From: Streptomyces sulfonofaciens
Lineage (GTDB): Bacteria > Actinomycetota > Actinomycetes > Streptomycetales > Streptomycetaceae
Assembly (NCBI RefSeq): GCF_014656295.1
Contig: NZ_BNCD01000002.1
Span: forward strand, 558,001-622,000
Reading direction: 5' to 3'
Length of the DNA stretch: 64,000 nt
Shown: positions 9,362-20,317 of the stretch, piece by piece
Layout of the letters: the number at the start of each line of letters is the position of its first letter
Numbering within the stretch: the first letter of the stretch is position 1
The notes under the pieces: model-generated
What the model saw: the letters and a program-made list of their open reading frames with translations, nothing else
Databases searched by the model: none
Told to the model about the DNA's origin: nothing
Made by a program: the position numbers and the translations under genes

Positions 9362-10090
9362 TCACGAGGCGTCGTGGAAGACCAGGCCGAGGCTGTGCCG
9401 CAGCCCTTCGCGCACCGTGCTCACGCCGTGCCGCACCGCGCCGGCCGACCAGCCGCGCCGGCTCGCCACCGGGCGGTCCCGGGTGGTGAAGACGAGCCCG
9501 TGGCCCTGGACGAGGGTCCGGACGGTGCCGCGCGACTGCGCCCGCGGCCGCTGTTCCACCAGCAGGAACTCGCCGCCGGTGCAGTCGGTGCCGTGGACGT
9601 CCAGCCCGATCACCACCTGGAGTGGGAAGACCAGCTCGCCGAAGAGGTCGCGGTGCAGCGCGTTCCAGTCGCCGGGGCCGTAGCGCAGCAGGATCTGCGC
9701 CGAGCGGTCCTGGCCCGCCCCGTGGCACATCCCCAGCCAGTCGTCGAACGAGTCGGGCCAGGGTGCCGGCCGGCCGAGCCGGGTCGCCCAGTCGCGGGCC
9801 ACGGGCAGCAGGTGCGGGTAGAACGCGGCACGGAGCGCGGCGACCGGCTCCGGCAGGTCGTGCGTGAAGTAGCGGTAGTGCCCGGACCCGAAGCGGTGCC
9901 GTGCCATGTCCACGGTGGTGCGGAACAGCTCCTGACGGTCGTACAGCGCGGCGAGGGCGCGGCGCTCGGCGGGGGAGAGCAACCGGGGGGTGAGGGCACA
10001 GCCGAAGGTGTCGAGTTCCTCGGCGAGCCGGGCCCAGTCGGCCCGGTCGAGCGCCTGGCGGGCGGCCTCGCCCGCGGGGGTGGTGGTCAT
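9362..10090 (-). CDS. 2-oxoglutarate/Fe(II) oxygenase-like protein
   Basis: 242 residues. The likely iron triad is His146-x-Asp148 (ALHRDLFGE) and His221 (VRHGVSTV), with a basic residue about ten positions later (GLRHSLG) that would bind 2-oxoglutarate, the usual layout of the double-stranded beta-helix dioxygenases. The segment after HxD reads as strands (LVFPLQVVIGLDVHG, GGEFLLVEQ). I prefer the ATG at 10090, with GAGAGG upstream, over an in-frame start 81 bp earlier that adds a basic tail. It stands alone on its strand; the substrate (small molecule, protein or nucleic acid) cannot be told. Confidence 0.75.
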   Translation of the reverse strand: MTTTPAGEAARQALDRADWARLAEELDTFGCALTPRLLSPAERRALAALYDRQELFRTTVDMARHRFGSGHYRYFTHDLPEPVAALRAAFYPHLLPVARDWATRLGRPAPWPDSFDDWLGMCHGAGQDRSAQILLRYGPGDWNALHRDLFGELVFPLQVVIGLDVHGTDCTGGEFLLVEQRPRAQSRGTVRTLVQGHGLVFTTRDRPVASRRGWSAGAVRHGVSTVREGLRHSLGLVFHDAS

Positions 10091-10296
10091 GGGATCGCCT
10101 CTCTTCGCCTGCGAGTCTGCCCCCGCGCCTTGCGGCGCCTTGGGCGGTTTCCGGACATCGCCGTACGGCACGGACGCGCAGCCCGCGCCTGCCGCTCACG
10201 CCTGCCGCTCACACCTGCCGCGCCCGGGCGCCCACGCACGCGCGACCGCCCGCGCTGGCCATCCGCGCACCACACGCGCACCACCACACGCACGGC

Positions 10297-10367
10297 CGCG
10301 CCCCGGACACCCGCGCCCCGGACACCCGCGCCCCGGACACCCGCGCCCCGGACACCCGCGCACCGGA
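10297..10367. repeat. 15-bp tandem repeat, 4.7 copies
   Basis: Four perfect copies of CGCGCCCCGGACACC at 10297-10356 and a partial fifth with one change. It lies in the 662-bp gap 10091-10752, upstream of the oxygenase start. No convincing ORF covers it in any frame. Confidence 0.85.
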
Positions 10368-10419
10368 CGACAGGCCGCGCCGTGACCCATCCCTATCCCG
10401 CCGGAGTCCGCCCCGCCGC

Positions 10420-10448
10420 TTGACACGCCCGCTCGGTGCGGGAACACT
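10420..10448 (+). promoter_or_regulatory. Possible promoter before the isolated LacI-type operator
   Basis: TTGACA at 10420-10425 and AACACT at 10443-10448 with a 17-base spacer. The -35 is perfect, the -10 weak. An operator palindrome begins 8 bases downstream. Confidence 0.4.
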
Positions 10449-10456
10449 CCAAACAG

Positions 10457-10476
10457 CTTGGAGAGCGCTCTCCAAG
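10457..10476. promoter_or_regulatory. 20-bp perfect palindrome, LacI-family operator type
   Basis: CTTGGAGAGC and its exact reverse complement meet at a central CG. The core GGAGAGCGCTCTCC is identical to the palindrome in the leader of the LacI gene at 18.9-20.0 kb. It is 277 bp before the start of the kinase gene at 10753. A 7-bp stem (CGGGTCG/CGACCCG) follows at 10489-10507. The gene it serves is unclear. Confidence 0.7.
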
Positions 10477-10752
10477 TCCTGCCGGTCTCGGGTCGGCCGA
10501 CGACCCGGGCCCCCGAGGCCGGTATGTCCTCGTCCGCTTGATCCCTGTGCACGGCACGGCACTTGGGACGGGTTACGGTGGTCCGATCTACGAGTTCGGC
10601 GTCCGCCACCGGGGCGTCAGGCTCCCCCTGGGATCCCTCCGGTCCGCCCCCGCCGCCGGTGAGGCCGCCGAGGCCGCCGCGGTCCACGGGTGGGAGCGGA
10701 CCACGGCGGCCTCGCCGTCCGCAAGCGAGTGCCGACAGGCGAGGATGCGCGC

Positions 10753-11769
10753 ATGACCATGACTGCCACGATGACCAAGCAGCTCGCAGCGGCCCTGGCC
10801 GCCGCGGGGGTCCCGGTGGAGCGGGTGAGGGACACCAGGGAGCTGTCAGGCAGTACGTACGACTACAACGACGTCACCGGGGTCACGCTCGACGACGGGC
10901 GGCAACTGGTGCTGAAGGTGCCACCGCACGAGAACCGGCCCGGGCTGGCGTACGAACGCGATCTGCTGCGCGCCGAGGCGATGTTCTGCCGTGCGGCCCA
11001 CGAGGCGGAGGGCGCGGTGCCGGTGCCGCGCGTCGAGGCCGTGCACACCGACGCCGTGGCCGGGGCGGGCCCCTTCCTGCTGATGACCGCCCTGCCGGGC
11101 ACCCGCTGGCCCGAGGCGCGGGAGCACTTCCTGGAGGGCGAGCAGGAGGCGCTCCGCCATGACCTCGGCAACCTGGTGGCGCGGCTGCACACGGTCGTCG
11201 GGGACGGCTTCGGGTACCCGTCGGGGGCCCTCGGCCCGCTCGCCGGCACCTGGCGGGAGGCCTTCTCGCGCATGGTGGACGCGGTCGTCGACGACGCCCG
11301 GAGGTTCGGCGCCCGGCTGCCGCGGCCCGCCGAGGAGATGGCCGGGGTGCTCCGGCGGGCGTATCCGGTGCTCGACGAGGTCGTGGTGCCGAGGCTGGTG
11401 CACTTCGACCTCTGGGAGGGCAACGTCCTCGTCGACGGCGGTCCGAGGGGCCCTCGCATCGGGGGTCTGGTCGACGGCGAGCGCATGTTCTGGGGGGACC
11501 CGCTGGCCGACTTCGCCTCGGGCGCACTGCTCGGCGAGATCGAGGGGGACCCCTACTTCCTGGACGGGTACAGGCAGGAGGCGGGGGGCTTCGTCGTCTT
11601 CGACGAGGCGACACGGCTGCGGATCGCCCTCTACCGCTGCTACCTGTACCTGATCATGCTCGTCGAGCAGGGGCCACGGGGGGCCTCTGCTGCCGAGCGC
11701 CGCTGGGCGCGCCGCGAGGTGGTGCCGTCGCTGACGGCAGCGATGGCGACCGTGGCGGCGCTGAGCTGA
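10753..11769 (+). CDS. APH/choline-kinase-family phosphotransferase
   Basis: 338 residues with the aminoglycoside phosphotransferase/fructosamine-kinase fold. The N-lobe has LVLKVPPHEN with the ATP lysine; the catalytic loop reads LVHFDLWEGNVLVD (Asp of HxD and downstream Asn), and the metal motif is the later GDPLADF. Start chosen at the ATG of MTMTATM; an in-frame Met two codons on is also possible. It stands alone between a long regulatory gap and a convergent beta-glucosidase operon. The family covers antibiotic, sugar, choline and homoserine kinases, so no substrate can be named; the LacI-type operator upstream makes a sugar or metabolite plausible. Confidence 0.8.
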   Translation: MTMTATMTKQLAAALAAAGVPVERVRDTRELSGSTYDYNDVTGVTLDDGRQLVLKVPPHENRPGLAYERDLLRAEAMFCRAAHEAEGAVPVPRVEAVHTDAVAGAGPFLLMTALPGTRWPEAREHFLEGEQEALRHDLGNLVARLHTVVGDGFGYPSGALGPLAGTWREAFSRMVDAVVDDARRFGARLPRPAEEMAGVLRRAYPVLDEVVVPRLVHFDLWEGNVLVDGGPRGPRIGGLVDGERMFWGDPLADFASGALLGEIEGDPYFLDGYRQEAGGFVVFDEATRLRIALYRCYLYLIMLVEQGPRGASAAERRWARREVVPSLTAAMATVAALS

Positions 11770-11812
11770 CCCCTGGCGCCCCCGGTGGCCGCGGGTGGCC
11801 GCGGGAGAACGG

Positions 11813-11862
11813 GACCGGGCCCCGGTAGCGCAGGTCTTCTCCTGCGCTACCGGGGCCCGGTC
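11813..11862. terminator. 22-bp perfect-stem bidirectional terminator
   Basis: Arms at 11813-11834 and 11841-11862 are exact reverse complements around a 6-base TCTTCT loop. It separates the convergent kinase (+) and GH1 operon (-). Confidence 0.9.
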
Positions 11863-11874
11863 TGCGGTGATGGC

Positions 11875-14139
<2,265 letters not shown>

Positions 14140-14147
<8 letters not shown>

Positions 14148-15150
14148 CGGCGGGCTTCCTTCCGCGGGAGGTCAGCACCAGGTACACGGCCGTCACCAGG
14201 AGCAGGAACAGCAGCAGCAGGACCGACATGGCGGAGCCGGTGCCGAAGTTCCAGGTGACGAACGACGACTGGTAGATGTGGATCGAGATCAGGTCCGCGG
14301 CCTCCGGTGCCGACTTCCCGAACAGCACGTACGGCGTGTTGAAGTCGTTGAACGTCCACAGGAAGAGCACCAGGACGAGCACCTGGTTGACCGGGCGCAG
14401 CGAGGGCAGGGTGATGCGGCGGATCTGCTGCCAGATGCCGGCGCCGTCGATGGCCGCGGCCTCGTACAGCTCCCGCGGGATGTTCTGCAGCCCGGCCATG
14501 ATGATGAGGAAGGCGAACGGCCAGCCCTTCCACACCGAGACCGTCAGCAGCGCGACGAAGCTGTTGTCGCCGATCAGCCAGAACGTCTGGCCGTCGGTCA
14601 GCCCGAGCTGGTCGCCGAGGACGTGGTTCACCAGGCCGTTGTCCCGCTGGAACATGAAGGCCCAGGTGATCACGGCGGCGTAGACGGGCAGTGCGTACGG
14701 CGTCAGGAAGACGGCCCGCAGCAGCCCGCGGCCCTTGAAGTTCTCCTGCATGTACACAGCAGCCACGGTGCCGATCAGCCAGCACAGGCCGACCGAGAGC
14801 ACCGTGAAGGCGCAGGTGACGAAGAAGGAGTGGAGCAGGGCCTGCCCGATGGGCGCGTCGAAGTCGATCGACACGCGGTAGTTGTCGAGTCCCGACCAGG
14901 GCGCCGTGCCCCAGTCGCGGATGAAGAACTGGGTCAGCTCCTTGAAGCTCATGACGATGCCGATGACCATCGGCACGAGATGGACCAGCAGTTCGAGGAG
15001 CAGCGCGGGGAGCAGGAGCAGGTAGGGCAGGCTGATGCGGCGCAGCCGCCCGGGCAGGCGGGGCCTCTTCGGCCTCGCCTGCCCGGAGTCGGCCCGCCCG
15101 CCGCCGTCGTGCGGCGGCGCCTGCCGGTCGGCGGTGGTGGTGGCGGTCAT
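14140..15150 (-). CDS. Sugar ABC transporter permease, MalF type (cluster 1)
   Basis: 336 residues with a basic cytosolic N-terminus, then hydrophobic segments starting at LPYLLLLPALLLELLVHLVP and a permease EAA motif (ELYEAAAIDGAGIWQQIRRITLP). It begins 8 bases after the SBP stop, so the two are co-transcribed. Forms the heterodimeric channel with the following permease for oligosaccharide uptake. Confidence 0.93.
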
Positions 15151-15158
15151 CGCAGGGC

Positions 15159-16475
15159 TCAGCTCTTCGGCATCTGCTGCTGGGCCTTGGTGAGCGCCGC
15201 CTTGACCGACTCCGTGGTCACCTGGCGGCCCGCGGCCACATCCGCGAACAGGCCCTTGATCGCCGTGCCCACCGAGGTCTCGTACTGCGACTCGTTGGGC
15301 ACCTGCGGCAGCGGGGCGGCGCTGGTCAGCAGGGTGTTCTTCAGCACGGTCGCCTCCGGCCTGGAGAAGAACGGATCGCTCAGCGCGGCCTTGACCGGCG
15401 GAATGTTCGCGTACGCCTTGCAGAGCACCTTCTGCTCCTCGGTGCTGGTCATGAACTTCACGAAGTCCGTGGCACCGTTGAGGTTCTTGGTGTTCTTGAA
15501 GACGGCGATGTTGATGCCGGCGACCATCGAGTTGATCTGCTTGCCCGCGCCGGGGGCACCGGAGGCCACCGGGACGGGTGCGACGCCCCAGTCGCTGTCC
15601 TTCATGCCGTGCGCCTTGAAGGTGGTGGAGGCGTTCTGCCAGAGGACCATCGCCGTCTTGTTCTTGGCGAAGTCCTCCAGGGACTGGTTCTGCGAGTACT
15701 CGGCGTTGCCGGGCGCGATGATCTTGTCCTTGGCCATGAAGTCCACGTACTGCTTCACACCCGCCACGGCACCGGGCGAGGTGAACGTGGGGTTGCCCTT
15801 GGCGTCGAAGAAGTCAGCGCCGTGCTGCTTGGCGAGGACGAAGGTCTGGTGGATGTTCTCGACCGGGTTCGACCCCTCGGCGCCCAGCGCCCACTTGCCG
15901 TCCTTCGAGATCTTCTTGCCGTCGGCCACCAGCTCGTCCCAGGTGGCCGGCGGCTTGGAGATCCCGGCGTCCTTGAACATCTGCTTGTTGTAGTAGAGCG
16001 CGAACCCCATGGAGTACAGGGGCACCGCGGCCGGGTCCTTGCCCGGCGCGCCCGTCGAGGCCACCGCGGACGCCGCGAAGCGGTCCTTGCCGCCGATCTT
16101 GCCGTACTGCTCGGCGTCCCACGGCAGCAGCGCGCCGGTGGCCTGCAGCGAGGAGGACCAGGTGTTGCCTATGTTCAGCACGTCCGGGCCCTGTCCGGAC
16201 GTGGCGGCGGCCAGGATCCGGTTGAGCAGATCCGACCACGGGACGACTTCGAGCTTGACCTTGATGCCGGTCTGCTTCTCGAACTTCTTCAGCTCGGGCG
16301 TCAGGATCTTCTTGTCCGCCTCGACGCTGGGGCCCTGGTTGGACGCCCAGTAGGTGAGCGTCTTCGGGGAGTCGTTGCTCCCCCCGCCGGAGCTGGTGCC
16401 GCCCCCGCAGGCGGTCGCTGTGGCGGACAGAGCGGTGACCGTGGCGATGACTGCGGCGGCTCGAAGTCTGAGCAT
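15159..16475 (-). CDS. Oligosaccharide-binding lipoprotein (cluster 1)
   Basis: 438-residue family 1 extracellular solute-binding protein. A basic start (MLRLR), hydrophobic helix and lipobox ATAC at about residue 22 followed by a Gly/Ser linker mark a surface lipoprotein. The mature domain begins LTYWASNQGP and has the typical GPDVLNIGNTW and MGFALYYNKQMF segments. The ATG at 16475 is preceded by AAAGGGG; an in-frame extension upstream lacks a ribosome site. First gene of the importer operon, divergent from a ROK regulator across a 150-bp AT-richer control region. The GH1 gene in the operon points to a beta-glucoside. Confidence 0.93.
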   Translation of the reverse strand: MLRLRAAAVIATVTALSATATACGGGTSSGGGSNDSPKTLTYWASNQGPSVEADKKILTPELKKFEKQTGIKVKLEVVPWSDLLNRILAAATSGQGPDVLNIGNTWSSSLQATGALLPWDAEQYGKIGGKDRFAASAVASTGAPGKDPAAVPLYSMGFALYYNKQMFKDAGISKPPATWDELVADGKKISKDGKWALGAEGSNPVENIHQTFVLAKQHGADFFDAKGNPTFTSPGAVAGVKQYVDFMAKDKIIAPGNAEYSQNQSLEDFAKNKTAMVLWQNASTTFKAHGMKDSDWGVAPVPVASGAPGAGKQINSMVAGINIAVFKNTKNLNGATDFVKFMTSTEEQKVLCKAYANIPPVKAALSDPFFSRPEATVLKNTLLTSAAPLPQVPNESQYETSVGTAIKGLFADVAAGRQVTTESVKAALTKAQQQMPKS

Positions 16476-16535
16476 GTCGGATACGCCCCTTTCCGGGGAG
16501 TCCTGAGTGTGGGTGCGTGTGCGAAACAAAAATGT

Positions 16536-16568
16536 CAGGGCTTAATTTAGGACGTGAGTTAAATCCTG
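16536..16568. promoter_or_regulatory. Putative ROK operator between SBP and ROK genes
   Basis: Inverted repeat CAGGGCTTAA / TTAAATCCTG (8 of 10 positions pair) with a 13-base spacer, in the AT-richest part of the divergent promoter region. Position suggests control of both genes by the ROK protein. Confidence 0.5.
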
Positions 16569-16625
16569 AGAGAAGGTCGCGTCAAGTGGTGTGCAGGGGT
16601 ATCTTGCGGGAAGGGAAGGAGCCAC

Positions 16626-17948
16626 ATGGCAGAGCGCAACAGACGGACCGTGCGTGACCTGCGGCGGGGCAATCGAGCGGCCGTATTGCAACGGTTGTAT
16701 TTCGACGGCCCGATGAGCCGCCAGGCCCTCGGCCCGGCCACGGGGTTGAGTTCGGGTTCCGTCAGCAACGTCGTCGCCGAACTCACCGCGGACGGGCTGC
16801 TGGAGGAGGCCGGAGTCGTGGAATCCGATGGCGGGCGGCCGCGCACGTTGCTGCGGGTCGCGCCCGCCAGTGGGTACCTCATCGGCGTCGACGTGGGGGA
16901 GACCCGGGTGCGGGTGGAGGCGTTCGACGTCGCGCTCGAGGAGCTGGCCCGCACCGAGCGGCTCCTCACCCACGAGGGCTACGACGTCGACCTGATCGTC
17001 CGTCATATCAGGGACGGGATCGCCGAGGTGATGGCCGAGGCCGCCATCGACCCGGCCGGCCTGATCGGCGTCGGCGTCGGGGTGCCCGGCATCGTCGACC
17101 GCACCGCCCCGCGCGGCGCCGTGGTGCACGGCCAGACCATCGGCTGGGACGCGGTGCCGATGGAGCCGCTGCTGCGCGACGCGGTGGACCTGCCCGAGGA
17201 CACGGCCTGGTACATCGACAACGGCGCCAAGGCGCTCGGCCAGGCCGAGATGTGGTTCGGCGGCGGCCGGGGAGCCCGGGACGCCGCCATCGTGCTGTTC
17301 GGCTCCGGTGTCGGCGCGTGCATCGTCACCGACGGGGCCATCTCCTCCTCGCCCGGCCGGCCCGGCGGCAGCCCCGGGGAGTGGGGGCACCTGACGGTCA
17401 GCGTCCGCGGGCGCCGGTGCCGGTGCGGGGCGCTCGGCTGCCTTGAGGCGTACGCCGGGTCGGAGGCGCTGCTCCAGCGCTGGCAGGAGGCCGGCGGCCG
17501 GCTCCCGGAGGGCGCCGACGAGGAGACCGGCGTGACCGCGCTGCTGGCCGCGGCGCAGCCGGCGCAGGGCAGGGCACCCGACCCCGTGGCGGTCGCCGTG
17601 CTCGACGAGACCGCCGAGTACCTGGGTGCCGGCATCTCCGACCTGATCAACCTCTTCGGCCCCGAGCGCGTCCTCATCGGCGGCTGGGCGGGCCTCCAGC
17701 TCGGCCCCTACATGCTCCCGGCGGTGCGCACCTACGCCGACGGCTACTCCCTGCGCCATCCCGCCGCCCGCGTCACCATCGAGCTCGGCAGGCTCGGGCC
17801 CGACGCGGTCACCGTGGGCGCAGCGACACTCCCGCTCGCCGACTTCTTCGCCCGCGGCGGCCGGCGCGCGGAACCGGCCCGTGAGCAGGGGCAGGGGGAG
17901 GCGGCTCCCGACTGGCAGGCGGTGCTGGAGAACCGGGTGCCGCGCTGA
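16626..17948 (+). CDS. ROK-family transcriptional regulator
   Basis: 440 residues: N-terminal winged helix (residues about 10-75; MSRQALGPATGLSSGSVSNVVAEL) fused to a sugar-kinase-like ROK domain starting YLIGVDVGETRV. The zinc site is intact (GEWGHLTVS and CRCGALGCLEAY). The kinase active-site motif, normally END plus a small residue, reads YIDNGAKALG, so the catalytic Asp appears to be Gly: a sensor without kinase activity. ATG with AAGGAG upstream. Divergent from the sugar importer/GH1 operon, which it probably represses until a sugar binds. Confidence 0.9.
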   Translation: MAERNRRTVRDLRRGNRAAVLQRLYFDGPMSRQALGPATGLSSGSVSNVVAELTADGLLEEAGVVESDGGRPRTLLRVAPASGYLIGVDVGETRVRVEAFDVALEELARTERLLTHEGYDVDLIVRHIRDGIAEVMAEAAIDPAGLIGVGVGVPGIVDRTAPRGAVVHGQTIGWDAVPMEPLLRDAVDLPEDTAWYIDNGAKALGQAEMWFGGGRGARDAAIVLFGSGVGACIVTDGAISSSPGRPGGSPGEWGHLTVSVRGRRCRCGALGCLEAYAGSEALLQRWQEAGGRLPEGADEETGVTALLAAAQPAQGRAPDPVAVAVLDETAEYLGAGISDLINLFGPERVLIGGWAGLQLGPYMLPAVRTYADGYSLRHPAARVTIELGRLGPDAVTVGAATLPLADFFARGGRRAEPAREQGQGEAAPDWQAVLENRVPR

Positions 17949-18068
17949 GCCTTCTCCCTGACGTTCCCTCTGCGGTGCACGGCGCGGGTGAAGGGGCGGG
18001 GACGACGCCGAACCGGATGACGGCCTCTCGGCTCTGCGCACCCCTCTCCGGCAGGGCACCGCTCTCGA

Positions 18069-18506
18069 TCACACGGAGCGGGAGAGCTGTTCGCGCACCC
18101 ACGCGGGGTCGGGGTTGGTGTGCGGCCGGCCCGCCACGACGACCGTCGGCACGGTCTCGTTGCCGTCGTTGGCCGCCCTCACCACCGCGGCGGCGGCCGG
18201 GTCACGCCAGATGTCGACCCAGTGCAGCCGGTGGGCGCCACGACCCAACCGGAAGCGCAGCCGGAGGCAGTACAGGCAGCCCGGCCGCCAGAAGACGACC
18301 GGCCGTCCGTCGACCGCGCTGCGGCGTTGTGCCTCCAGCGCACCGATCGACCTGGGGAAGACCAGGGGCGAGTGCACGCCTGCGAGAAGCACGAACACCA
18401 GCAGAACCACCACGGCTCTGCCAGGGGCCCCGCTGAGGAACAGCCCGGCTGCACCGAGCGAGCCGGACAGCACCAGCAGAACCGGCAGGTTCCAAGCGCG
18501 CGTCAT
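18069..18506 (-). CDS. Membrane-anchored glutaredoxin/mycoredoxin-like protein
   Basis: 145 residues: two hydrophobic segments at about residues 7-27 and 30-50, then a thioredoxin-fold domain with a Cys77-Leu-Tyr-Cys80 active site (WRPGCLYC), the cis-proline in ETVPTVVV and a C-terminal helix. The fold and CxxC site suggest a dithiol mycoredoxin/glutaredoxin, with the N-terminal helices holding it at the membrane. Start at the ATG of MTRAW; the in-frame upstream stretch is low-complexity. Monocistronic, convergent with the ROK gene. Confidence 0.8.
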   Translation of the reverse strand: MTRAWNLPVLLVLSGSLGAAGLFLSGAPGRAVVVLLVFVLLAGVHSPLVFPRSIGALEAQRRSAVDGRPVVFWRPGCLYCLRLRFRLGRGAHRLHWVDIWRDPAAAAVVRAANDGNETVPTVVVAGRPHTNPDPAWVREQLSRSV

Positions 18507-18932
18507 GAGGACGAAGGCTACCGATGGGCCGAAAGGGGTCTCGGACCAGGCCGCTGATTCGGGCCTGCGCCGGGTCGCCTCGGCGGTCCTCGTCCGGTCA
18601 GGTGCTCCGGCCAGGGTGCACGTGATCGCGACGAAGGCCGTGGGGGTGGTGGTCTGCCGCCCGAGCTGTCGCGGGCAAGGCGCCACGCTTCTTCCGGGAC
18701 GAGTCGCAGGGGTGTCCGACCGTGGGCGGGCGAGGGGCTGTCCGGGCCGGCGGAAGCGGCGCCCACCACCCGCACCGCCACGGCCGACCACGGCAAGGCC
18801 GTCACGCGGCACACACCCGGTTCGGGCTCGCCCGTCCCCTGCCCCGGACCTGCGGCAGCCGTGGGAGATGCCCGGGCCGCTGAGCCCCCCCGTCCCCCAG
18901 CCCTCGGGCCCCGGCCTCCGGCCCCGCGCCGC
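18507..18932. other. 426-bp gap with no gene seen
   Basis: GC-rich sequence between the glutaredoxin-like gene start and the LacI gene stop. All frames give only Pro/Arg-rich shadow translations; no clear promoter, repeat or RNA could be supported. Confidence 0.5.
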
Positions 18933-20003
18933 TCACGCCGACTCGCGGACCACCAGCTCCGGTTCGAAGATGACCGAGGCCACGCCGCCGTCCGGGTCGT
19001 CACGGTGCTCCATGCGCCGCTGGAGCAGCCGGGCCATCTCCGCCGCCATGTCCTCCACCGGCTGGCGCACCGTGGTCAGCGGCGGTACGCAGGCGGCGGC
19101 CGCGCTGCTGTCGTCGAAGCCGACCACCGCGACGTCCTCGGGCACGCGCCGGCCCTGCTCGCGCAGCACCCGGCAGGCACCCTGGGCCATCAGGTCGTTG
19201 GCCGCGAACACCCCGTCGAGGCCGGGGTGCTCGGCGAGCAGGCGGGCCATCGCCTCCTCACCGCTGTCCCGGGTGAAGCCGCCCTCGGCGACCGGCACGT
19301 AGCCGTGCCCGTGCCGCGCCATCGCATCCCGGAAACCGGCCAGCCGGTCCTGGCCCGCGACCACGTCAAGCGGTCCCGTGATGGTGGCGATCCGGCGGCA
19401 GCCGCGGGCCAGCAGGTGCTCGGCGGCCAGCCGCGCGCCGTCCCGGTGGGCCAGGTCGACATAGCTGATCGGCACCGGCCGCGCCGGGCGTGCGAACAGC
19501 ACCGCGGGCAGCCCGGCGTCGGCGAGCACCGTCGGCAGCGGGTCGTCCGCGTGGGTCGAGACCACCAGGGCGCCGTCCGCGCTGCCCTGCCGCAGAAACG
19601 CCACCACCTGGTCGCGCGCCGCGCCGGTCTCCGCGAACATCAGCACCGGATGCATCGCGCGCGGCCGCAGATAGCCGATGACGCCGCTGGTCACCCGGCC
19701 GAAGAACGGGTCGGAGAACACCCGGGAGGCGAACGCGGCCTGCTCCTCGGGGGACTCGCCGCCCGCGCCGGACACCACCAGCGCGATGGTCTCCGCGCGG
19801 CGGGTCACCAGGGAGCGGGCGGCACGGTTGGGGGTGTACCCCGTGGCGGCCACCGCCGCGCGCACCGCCTCCTGGATCGCCGGGTCGACATTGCGGATGC
19901 CGTTGACGACCCGGGAGACCGTGGCGCGGGACACCCCGGCCACCCGTGCCACGTCCTCCAGCGTGGGCGGCCCGGCCGTGACTCCCTGCGGCTTGCTGCT
20001 CAT
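18933..20003 (-). CDS. LacI-family regulator (GAGAGCGCTCTC-type operator)
   Basis: 356 residues: LacI helix-turn-helix at residues about 14-34 (TLEDVARVAGVSRATVSRVVNG), hinge helix, then a type I periplasmic-binding-protein sensor (ETIALVVSG, VVGFDDSSAAAACVPPLTTV). Recognition-helix residues are Arg-Ala. A perfect palindrome GGAGAGCGCTCTCC lies 20 bases before its start, pointing to autoregulation. The same core recurs upstream of the GH55 beta-1,3-glucanase at 39.5 kb and at 10.46 kb, so this protein likely controls beta-glucan use in trans. Confidence 0.9.
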   Translation of the reverse strand: MSSKPQGVTAGPPTLEDVARVAGVSRATVSRVVNGIRNVDPAIQEAVRAAVAATGYTPNRAARSLVTRRAETIALVVSGAGGESPEEQAAFASRVFSDPFFGRVTSGVIGYLRPRAMHPVLMFAETGAARDQVVAFLRQGSADGALVVSTHADDPLPTVLADAGLPAVLFARPARPVPISYVDLAHRDGARLAAEHLLARGCRRIATITGPLDVVAGQDRLAGFRDAMARHGHGYVPVAEGGFTRDSGEEAMARLLAEHPGLDGVFAANDLMAQGACRVLREQGRRVPEDVAVVGFDDSSAAAACVPPLTTVRQPVEDMAAEMARLLQRRMEHRDDPDGGVASVIFEPELVVRESA

Positions 20004-20022
20004 ATCCGCACTGTACCCGAAC

Positions 20023-20036
20023 GGAGAGCGCTCTCC
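20023..20036. promoter_or_regulatory. LacI operator in the leader of the LacI gene
   Basis: Perfect 14-bp palindrome GGAGAGCGCTCTCC, 20 bp upstream of the start codon. The rest of the gap 20037-20317 contains only GC-rich, partly repetitive CCGTGGCG-type sequence and no gene. Confidence 0.8.
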
Positions 20037-20317
20037 TGTGCGGTCGGGCCACCTGACGTGCGCCGTCCACCGCCGCCCTCAGCCGTGGTGTCGCCCTTGC
20101 GCCGTGGCGTTTTCCTCAGCCGTGGCGTCGACCCTGTGCCTCGGGGCCCTGCCACGACCGTGGCGCCGAGCCGCGGCGCCAGGTCCGTCCCGCCGCCTCC
20201 GCAGGTGCGCCCGGCGCCTTCGCCGGGGTGCCGCCCCCGCCCGGCCGTGCGGAGGCGGCGCCCCTGCGATCGCGTGCGGTACCTCTCCGGTGCGGGGCGG
20301 GCCTCACCGCACCGGCT

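Noticed and set aside
10196..10687. Minus-strand ORF over the tandem repeat and operator
   Set aside because: The repeated GCPGR units come from the 15-bp repeat; no start site or conserved domain.
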